Shown: one piece after another, positions 1-7,602 of the stretch
Layout: the number at the start of each line of letters is the position of its first letter
Numbering within the stretch: position 1 is the first letter of the stretch
NCBI GenBank assembly: GCA_014380205.1
Contig: JACMKH010000124.1
Location: 1 to 7,602 of the forward strand
DNA: 7,602 bases
Source: Sphingomonadaceae bacterium
GTDB lineage: Bacteria > Pseudomonadota > Alphaproteobacteria > Sphingomonadales > Sphingomonadaceae
Direction: 5' to 3'
Position numbers and translations under genes: made by a program
The notes under the pieces: model-generated
Told to the model about the DNA's origin: nothing
The model's database searches: none
Seen by the model: only the letters and a program-made list of their open reading frames with translations

Positions 1-1011
1 AGGCGGAGGAGATTTTCGCCGGGCTGCCGACCGCCGCGCTGGCGATCGGGCCGCGCGGGGCGATCGAGGCGGCCAATCTCGCCGCGCTCACGCTGTTCAA
101 CACGGGACTCGCGCATCTCCGCGAGATCGGGGCCGAAGGGCTTTTCGGCGAATCGGCCGCGCTGTTCGGCGCGCGCGGGGACGCCGACGTGCGCGCTTTT
201 CAGCCGATATCGCGGTCGCAGCGCTCGCCGATCGCCCCGAATGGCGGATCGCGGCGATCCATCCGCGCGGCTCGGCGCAGCTCGCGGGACAGCGCGGCGC
301 GGGCGGGAAGGCGCAGCTTTCTGCGGTGGGCGCGGCGGCGATGCTCGCGCACGAGATCAAGAACCCGCTTTCGGCGATTCGCGGCGCGGCGCAGCTGATC
401 GGCGACAGCGATCCGGCGGCTTCGGAGCTGACCGCGCTGATCCGCAAGGAGGTCGACCGAATCGCCGCGCTGATCGACCGGATGGAGAGCTTCACCGACG
501 GCCGCTCGCTCGCGCGCGCGCCGCTCAACATCCATTCGGTGCTCGACCATGTCTGCGAGATCGCGGGCAAGGGCTTCGGCGACGGCGTCGCGATCGCGCG
601 CCACTATGATCCGTCGCTTCCCGAGATCGTGGGCAACCACGATGCGCTCGTGCAGGTCTTCCTCAATCTTCTCAAAAATGCCGTGGAAGCCATTGAAAAC
701 TCGTCGAATGGCACGGTCTCGATCAATACGGCCTATCGCCACGGCGTGTCGGTGCGCGGGCGCGAAGGGGAGGGGCGGCTGGCGCTGCCGATCGAGGTCT
801 CCGTGCGCGACAACGGCCCCGGCGCGCCCGACGAGCTCGCCGGGCACATCTTCGAACCCTTCGTCACGACCAAACGCAGCGGCACCGGGCTAGGCCTCGC
901 GCTCGCCGACAAGATTGTCGCCGATCACGATGCGATCATCGAATATCATCGCGACCGCGAGGCGAGCGAGAGCGTGTTTCGCGTGCTGCTGCCGCGCGCG
1001 GGAGGGACGCC

Positions 1012-1015
<4 letters not shown>
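1..1015 (+). CDS. ntrB: NtrB nitrogen sensor histidine kinase, 5'-partial and apparently frameshifted
   Basis: Cytoplasmic two-component kinase that, in the known family, phosphorylates or dephosphorylates NtrC under control of PII protein. The gene enters from before the window. Bases 3-200 read in frame 3 as a PAS-like sensor segment ([15 protein letters not shown], then [12 protein letters not shown]). From about base 200 the protein continues in frame 2 ([21 protein letters not shown]), followed by the H-box AHEIKNPL with the phospho-acceptor His at 350-352. Next come the N-box [13 protein letters not shown] (Asn at 677-679), G1 box DNGPG near 809, F-box IFEPFVTTK and G2 box GTGLGLALA near 881. 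The stop is TGA at 1013-1015. The kinase core from about base 326 is intact and has every catalytic box. The two reading frames do not join, so the gene is either broken or carries a one-base sequence error. The stop overlaps the ntrC start, which supports an ntrBC operon. Identity is firm; functional status is uncertain. Confidence 0.9.
188..215 (+). other. Apparent -1 frameshift position within ntrB
   Basis: Upstream of here the sensible NtrB reading is frame 3, and downstream it is frame 2. Between bases 3 and 200, 57 of 66 frame-3 codons end in G or C, against 36 of 66 in frame 2, where the peptide is arginine-rich nonsense. After base 200 frame 3 becomes an Arg/Ser-rich string, while frame 2 gives [14 protein letters not shown] and then the kinase core. 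One extra T in the run at 197-200 would join the halves as [14 protein letters not shown]. The exact base cannot be fixed without a homologue. No canonical slippery heptamer is present. Confidence 0.8.
345..369 (+). repeat. H-box DNA segment identical to one in ntrY
   Basis: This 25-base stretch of ntrB, coding around AHEIKNPL, is identical to bases 4026-4050 of ntrY. It reflects paralogy of the two kinases plus shared codon choice. Both copies lie in the same reading frame of their genes. Confidence 0.8.
1001..1006 (+). promoter_or_regulatory. Ribosome binding site of ntrC
   Basis: GGAGGG lies inside the last ntrB codons, five bases before the ntrC ATG. It is the clearest Shine-Dalgarno match in the window. 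Together with the ATGA overlap it fixes the ntrC start and suggests ntrC is translated both by coupling and by its own site. Confidence 0.75.
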
Positions 1016-2421
<1,406 letters not shown>

Positions 2422-2428
2422 GCGAGCC

Positions 2429-2461
2429 TTACCGCGCCACGATGCACAGCTGGCGCGGCAA
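2429..2461 (+). terminator. GC-rich hairpin after ntrC, possible terminator or attenuator
   Basis: CCGCGCCA at 2432-2439 is perfectly complementary to TGGCGCGG at 2451-2458, with an 11-base loop. Beyond one A/C mismatch, two more T-A pairs (2429-2430 with 2460-2461) extend the stem. It starts eight bases after the ntrC stop. No T-run follows directly; the nearest is TTTT at 2468-2471, so it is a poor fit to a standard intrinsic terminator. It could instead slow or stabilise ntrBC mRNA, or be a palindromic protein-binding site. The structure is seen; the role is inferred. Confidence 0.4.
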
Positions 2462-2503
2462 ACTGTGTTTTCCATGCAACAATGACGTGCTAGCGCCGCC
2501 ACG
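2462..2503 (+). promoter_or_regulatory. Leader of ntrY, possible weak promoter
   Basis: This short stretch between the hairpin and the ntrY ATG is visibly less GC-rich than the surrounding genes. GCTAGC at 2489-2494 partly resembles the alphaproteobacterial -10 element GCTANA, and TTTTCC at 2468-2473 is a poor -35 candidate. No purine-rich ribosome binding site precedes the ATG at 2504. If a promoter is here, transcription would begin very close to the ATG, giving a leaderless or nearly leaderless message. This rests on weak matches only. Confidence 0.25.
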
Positions 2504-4759
2504 ATGAGCGTGGACGCCCCACCAGCCGCCTTCGAGGCGCGGGACCCCGCGCCGGTGACGAGCCAGCCCTGGTTCTTCCCCACGCTCGAGCTCGCGACGG
2601 TGCTCGTGCTCGTCGCGATCGGCGCGTGGAGCTATGTCATCGTCGCGGGGGGCGGCGAGCGCGCGGTGCTCTCGCCGCTGACCACCGCGGCGCTGCTCGT
2701 CGCGATCCTCGTCCCGGCGATGCTCCTGATGGTGCTGATCGCGCGGCGGATCGCGCAGGGGAGGGCGGCGCGCTCGCCCGCCGGGGGTAACGGACGGCTC
2801 CATGTCCGTCTCGTCGCGCTGTTCTCGGGGCTCGCGGCGGTGCCGACGCTGCTGGTGGTGATCTTCGCCTCGGTGCTGTTCCAGCAGGGCGTGCAATTCT
2901 GGTATTCGGACAGCGCGCGCTCGACGCTCGAGAACGCCGCGCAGCTTGCGCAGACCTATTACAACGAGGCGCTCGAAAACGTCGAGGCGGAGACCGTCAC
3001 CATGGCCGAGGATCTGCGCGCATTCCTCGAGCAGGGCCGGCTCGAAAGCCCGGAATTCGCGGAGTTCTACGCCTATCAGGTCTATGCGCGCGGGCTTTCG
3101 GATTCGACGATCTTCACGCTCAACGACGCGGGCCAGGTCCAGTCCATCGCGCTGGTCAATCCCGACGAGGTCTCGCTCGAGCCGCGACTGACCGACAGCC
3201 TGCTCGCGCTGCTGCGCAACGACCAGCCCTCGGCGCGGCGCGATTCGGGGGGGCGCTTCGAGGCGGTCGCGCGCTTCGGCGGCAATTCGGAGTTTTTGAT
3301 CTACGCTTCGCGCACGCCCGACGAGGCGATGCAGCTTCAGACCCAGCGCGCGCAGGCGGTCCTCTCCGACTATACCGAGCTGCTCGAGCGCGCGCGCGAC
3401 TGGCAGCTGCGCTTCAACGTCGCGCTGCTGATCGGGGCGCTGCTCATCGTCTCGGTCGCGATCGTCATCGCGCTCAATGTCGCCGACCGGCTCGTGCGCC
3501 CGCTCAACGAGCTCGTCGACGCGGCGCGCAAGGTCACCGCGGGCGACCTTACCGCGCGGGTAAACGCGCCGCCCGAGCGCGACGAGGTCGGTACCCTCGC
3601 CAATGCGTTCAACCTGATGACGCAGAATCTCGAGGAGCAGACCGGGGCGCTGGTCCACGCCAACGATCTCAACGACAGCCGCCGCGCGTTTACCGAGGCG
3701 GTGCTGTCGAGCGTCACCGCGGGCGTGGTCTCGGTCGACGGCGAGCGCACGATTCGGCTGATCAACCGCTCGGCCGCCGAGCTGCTCCAGACCGACCAGC
3801 GCTCGCCGATCGGGGCGAGGCTCGCCGATATCGCGCCCGAACTCGACAGGATGCTCGACGCGGCAGTCGACCATTCGGTGATCCAGCTCGCCAGCGGCGG
3901 CGAGCAGCGCACGCTCGCGGTCACCGTGGTGACGGGCGAGGCGGGATCCGTGCTGACCTTCGACGACATCACCCAGCGGCTGTTCGACCAGCGCCGCGCA
4001 GCCTGGTCCGACGTTGCGCGGCGCATCGCGCACGAGATCAAGAACCCGCTGACCCCGATCCAGCTCGCCGCCGAACGGCTGCAGCGGCGTTTCGGCGCGA
4101 CCGCCGATCCCGATTCGGGGGTGTTCGAGAACCTCACCGAAACGATCATCCGCCAGGTCGGCGATTTACGGCGGATGGTCGACGAGTTCTCGTCGTTCGC
4201 GCGCATGCCCAAGCCGCTGTTCCGCGAGGAATCGGTGACCGACATAGCGCGCCAGGCGATGTTCCTCCACGAGGTCGCACATCCGCACATCGCCTTCGCG
4301 CTCGACGTTCCCGACGACTTGCTCCCTATCGTCTGTGATCGCCGGCAACTGGGCCAGGCGCTGACCAATGTCGTCAAGAACGCGGTTGAGGCGGTCGAAC
4401 AAAAGTTCGGCGAGGGGATCGACGGGGGCGAGGTGACGCTGACCGCGCGGATCGAGGGCGGGCGGCTCGAGATGTTCGTCGACGACAATGGCGTCGGGCT
4501 CCCCGAGGAGCGCGAGCGGCTAACCGAGCCTTACATGACGACGCGCGCACGCGGGACGGGGCTCGGGCTGGCGATCGTCAAGAAGATCGTCGAGGAGCAT
4601 TTCGGCGCGATCGTCTTCGCCGACCGCGAGGGCGGGGGGACGCGCGTCAGGATCACGCTCGACCTCGAGACGCTCGCCCCCCTCGTGGGCACGGCGGCCG
4701 CCGAGGACGACCCCGACGATCGGCTCTCCCAGCTCACGCGCCACAGAACGGATCATTAG
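2504..4759 (+). CDS. ntrY: NtrY membrane-bound sensor histidine kinase
   Basis: Inner-membrane kinase of the NtrY/NtrX pair; the family phosphorylates NtrX, with links to nitrogen metabolism, oxygen or redox sensing and envelope traits in Alphaproteobacteria. At 751 residues it has usual NtrY size. Hydrophobic segments at about 25-48, 58-82, 102-127 and 302-326 look membrane-spanning. The region between the last two (about 128-300) would form the extracytoplasmic sensor part. A HAMP domain (about 327-380, VRPLNELVDAARKVTAGDL onward) and a PAS domain (about 390-490) follow. The H-box [20 protein letters not shown] carries His510. The N-box is TNVVKNAVEAVE at about 621-632, the G1 box DDNGVGLP at 660-667 and the G2 box RGTGLGLA at 683-690. 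An in-frame TGA at 2483-2485 and the lack of another start support ATG 2504, although no Shine-Dalgarno sequence is visible. The stop lies two bases before ntrX, so the two are probably translated together. The tail after about 725 is acidic and probably disordered. Confidence 0.95.
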   Translation: MSVDAPPAAFEARDPAPVTSQPWFFPTLELATVLVLVAIGAWSYVIVAGGGERAVLSPLTTAALLVAILVPAMLLMVLIARRIAQGRAARSPAGGNGRLHVRLVALFSGLAAVPTLLVVIFASVLFQQGVQFWYSDSARSTLENAAQLAQTYYNEALENVEAETVTMAEDLRAFLEQGRLESPEFAEFYAYQVYARGLSDSTIFTLNDAGQVQSIALVNPDEVSLEPRLTDSLLALLRNDQPSARRDSGGRFEAVARFGGNSEFLIYASRTPDEAMQLQTQRAQAVLSDYTELLERARDWQLRFNVALLIGALLIVSVAIVIALNVADRLVRPLNELVDAARKVTAGDLTARVNAPPERDEVGTLANAFNLMTQNLEEQTGALVHANDLNDSRRAFTEAVLSSVTAGVVSVDGERTIRLINRSAAELLQTDQRSPIGARLADIAPELDRMLDAAVDHSVIQLASGGEQRTLAVTVVTGEAGSVLTFDDITQRLFDQRRAAWSDVARRIAHEIKNPLTPIQLAAERLQRRFGATADPDSGVFENLTETIIRQVGDLRRMVDEFSSFARMPKPLFREESVTDIARQAMFLHEVAHPHIAFALDVPDDLLPIVCDRRQLGQALTNVVKNAVEAVEQKFGEGIDGGEVTLTARIEGGRLEMFVDDNGVGLPEERERLTEPYMTTRARGTGLGLAIVKKIVEEHFGAIVFADREGGGTRVRITLDLETLAPLVGTAAAEDDPDDRLSQLTRHRTDH
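4026..4050 (+). repeat. H-box DNA segment identical to one in ntrB
   Basis: Partner copy of the 25-base identity at 345-369. It includes the phospho-acceptor histidine codon of NtrY at 4031-4033. Confidence 0.8.
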
Positions 4760-4761
4760 CG

Positions 4762-6144
4762 ATGCCCCTCGATATCCTCGTGATCGACGACGAACGCGAC
4801 ATCTGCGAGCTGGTCGCCGGCGTGCTCGAGGACGAGGGCTATTCGGCGCGGGCGGCCTCGAACAGCGACGACGCGCTCGCCGCGATCGACGAGCGCCGGC
4901 CGAGCCTCGTGCTGCTCGACGTCTGGCTGCAGGGCTCGCGCGTCGACGGGCTGGACCTGCTCGACGAGATCAAGCGGCGCGACCCCTCGCTCCCCGTGCT
5001 GATGATCTCGGGGCACGGCAATATCGACACGGCAGTCGCCGCGATCCGTCGCGGCGCGGCCGATTTCATCGAAAAGCCTTTCGAGGCCGCGCGGCTGCTC
5101 CTCCTCGTCGCGCGCGCTACCGAGACCGACCGGCTGCGCCGCGAGAACGAGGTGCTGCGCGCGCGGGTCGGGCAGGAGGACGAGCTCAACGGCAACAGCG
5201 CGTCGATCAACGGCGTGCGCGCGACGCTCAAGCGCGTCGCGGGAACGGGGAGCCGCGTGCTCATCACGGGCCCGGCGGGGGTCGGCAAGGAGGTCGCGGC
5301 GCGGCTGCTCCACAACTGGTCGAACCGCGCCGAGGCGCCCTTCACCGTGGTCAGCGCGGCGCGGATGACCCCCGAGCGCGTCGAGCAGGAACTGTTCGGG
5401 GTCGATCACGGCGACGATATCGCCCGCCCCGGGCTGCTCGAGCAGGCGCACGGCGGGACGCTGTTCCTCGACGAGATCGCGGATATGCCGCTCACTACCC
5501 AAGGGCGCATCCTGCGCGTGCTCACCGACCAGCGCTTCACGCGCGTCGGCGGGCAGCGGATGATCAACGTCGACGTCCGGGTCGTCTCGGCGACATCGCG
5601 CGACCTTGCAATGGAGATCGCGCACGGCCGCTTCCGCGAGGATCTGTTCTACCGGCTCAACGTCGTCCCCGTGCACCTGCCGCCGCTCGCCGACCGCCGC
5701 GAGGACATCCCGCCGCTCGTCGAGCATTACGCCGCGCGCTACGCGAACGAGCGGCGCGTGCCCAATCCGGCGATCTCGGACGAGGCGATGGCCGCGCTTC
5801 AGGCCTATGACTGGCCGGGCAACGTCCGCCAGCTCAGGAACATCGTCGAGCGCACGATCATCCTCGCGCCCGGCGAGCGGGTCGGGCGGATCGACGTCGA
5901 CATGCTGCCGCCCGAGGTCCTTCAGGACCAATCAGGCCTGACCCCCGACGCGGGCTCGCGCTCGATCATGGGAACGCCGCTGCGCGAGGCGCGCGAGAGC
6001 TTCGAGCGCGAATATCTGCGCGTCCAGATCAAGCGCTTCTCGGGCAATATCTCGCGTACCGCGACCTTTATCGGCATGGAGCGCTCGGCGCTGCATCGCA
6101 AGCTCAAGTCGCTGGGGCTGTCGGAGGCCAAGGGCGACGATTGA
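4762..6144 (+). CDS. ntrX: NtrX response regulator, AAA+ type lacking the GAFTGA loop
   Basis: Cytoplasmic partner of NtrY, 460 residues. The receiver spans about 1-120, with DDE at 9-11, phospho-acceptor Asp53 (LLDVWLQGSRVDG), Ser83 in the MISGHG strand and Lys105. A charged, probably coiled linker (about 121-140) leads to the AAA+ domain: Walker A GPAGVGKE at 170-177, Walker B LFLDEIAD at 234-241, FREDLFYRL at 291-299 and WPGNVRQLRN at 351-360. Where NtrC has [10 protein letters not shown], NtrX reads GVDHGDDIARPGLLEQ, so the sigma54-contacting loop is absent. A Fis-like helix-turn-helix lies at about 425-452 (SGNISRTATFIGMERSALHR). The regulator probably binds DNA and acts as an activator or repressor of sigma70-type promoters rather than driving sigma54; this is inference from the missing loop. 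The start is two bases after the ntrY stop, with only a weak ribosome binding site, which suggests translational coupling. Confidence 0.95.
   Translation: MPLDILVIDDERDICELVAGVLEDEGYSARAASNSDDALAAIDERRPSLVLLDVWLQGSRVDGLDLLDEIKRRDPSLPVLMISGHGNIDTAVAAIRRGAADFIEKPFEAARLLLLVARATETDRLRRENEVLRARVGQEDELNGNSASINGVRATLKRVAGTGSRVLITGPAGVGKEVAARLLHNWSNRAEAPFTVVSAARMTPERVEQELFGVDHGDDIARPGLLEQAHGGTLFLDEIADMPLTTQGRILRVLTDQRFTRVGGQRMINVDVRVVSATSRDLAMEIAHGRFREDLFYRLNVVPVHLPPLADRREDIPPLVEHYAARYANERRVPNPAISDEAMAALQAYDWPGNVRQLRNIVERTIILAPGERVGRIDVDMLPPEVLQDQSGLTPDAGSRSIMGTPLREARESFEREYLRVQIKRFSGNISRTATFIGMERSALHRKLKSLGLSEAKGDD
5635..5669 (+). repeat. AAA+ segment of ntrX nearly identical to one in ntrC
   Basis: Partner copy of 1882-1916, with the one mismatch at base 5643. 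The conserved peptide is functionally constrained in AAA+ regulators, but synonymous positions also agree. Confidence 0.85.
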
Positions 6145-6155
6145 CGACTGAGATT

Positions 6156-6161
6156 GGGGGG
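6156..6161 (+). promoter_or_regulatory. Probable ribosome binding site deciding the GTG start of the OPT gene
   Basis: Six G lie eight bases before GTG 6170 and could serve as a G-rich Shine-Dalgarno site. The nearby ATG at 6162 is in another frame and ends after three codons (ATG GGC GCG TGA). In the transporter frame a TGA at 6149-6151 blocks any earlier start. GTG 6170 is therefore the best start. Confidence 0.55.
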
Positions 6162-6169
6162 ATGGGCGC

Positions 6170-7602
<1,433 letters not shown>

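Noticed and set aside
197..205. Programmed -1 ribosomal frameshift in ntrB
   Set aside because: The bases around TTTT do not form a canonical slippery heptamer (the preceding codon GCT cannot re-pair after slipping), and I found no clear downstream stem or upstream SD-like stimulator. Mutation or a sequence error is simpler.
2451..2466. Sigma54 promoter candidate starting TGGCGCG before ntrY
   Set aside because: At the spacing required for the -12 element the bases are CT rather than GC, and the -12 TTGC is absent. The TGGCGCGG is better explained as the right arm of the hairpin.
2429..4033. Open minus-strand frame of 534 codons opposite ntrY
   Set aside because: It is rich in Arg, Glu, Asp and His with no recognisable domain, as expected for the antisense shadow of a GC-rich gene. 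The + strand carries a complete NtrY with all kinase boxes.
4756..5931. Open minus-strand frame of 391 codons opposite ntrX
   Set aside because: It has the same low-complexity Arg/Asp/Glu-rich composition and no motifs. The + strand NtrX explains the sequence fully.

Overview
The window is a GC-rich, gene-dense stretch with every gene on the + strand. The gene set and order (ntrB-ntrC-ntrY-ntrX), very high GC at third codon positions and protein style point to an alphaproteobacterium, most likely of the Sphingomonadales. That placement is inferred from protein resemblance and gene order; no database search was possible.

Layout: (1) bases 1-1015 hold the 3' part of ntrB, the PII-responsive nitrogen sensor kinase. 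It begins before the window and carries an apparent one-base frameshift near base 200. (2) Bases 1012-2421 hold ntrC, a complete sigma54-type response regulator that overlaps ntrB by the four bases ATGA. (3) Bases 2422-2503 form the only real intergenic gap. It contains a perfect 8-bp GC-rich hairpin and perhaps a weak promoter. (4) Bases 2504-4759 hold ntrY, a membrane-bound sensor kinase. (5) Bases 4762-6144 hold ntrX, its partner regulator, which has an AAA+ domain but no GAFTGA loop. (6) Bases 6170-7602 hold the first 477 codons of an OPT-family membrane transporter, cut by the window edge.

How they work together: in the known family scheme NtrB phosphorylates NtrC according to cellular nitrogen status, and NtrC-P drives sigma54 promoters for nitrogen assimilation. 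NtrY/NtrX form a second, paralogous pair linked to nitrogen, redox and envelope physiology in Alphaproteobacteria. The OPT transporter follows ntrX by 25 bases in the same direction and may be co-transcribed. That would put a probable peptide or metal-chelate importer next to the nitrogen regulators.

This is mainly a conserved core regulatory locus, and I see no convincing new multi-gene system. The points worth a second look are the ntrB frameshift, the GAFTGA-less NtrX, the transporter after ntrX, the ntrC-ntrY hairpin with an SD-less ntrY start, a nine-G run just before the NtrC DNA-binding helix, and long near-identical DNA segments shared by the paralogous pairs.
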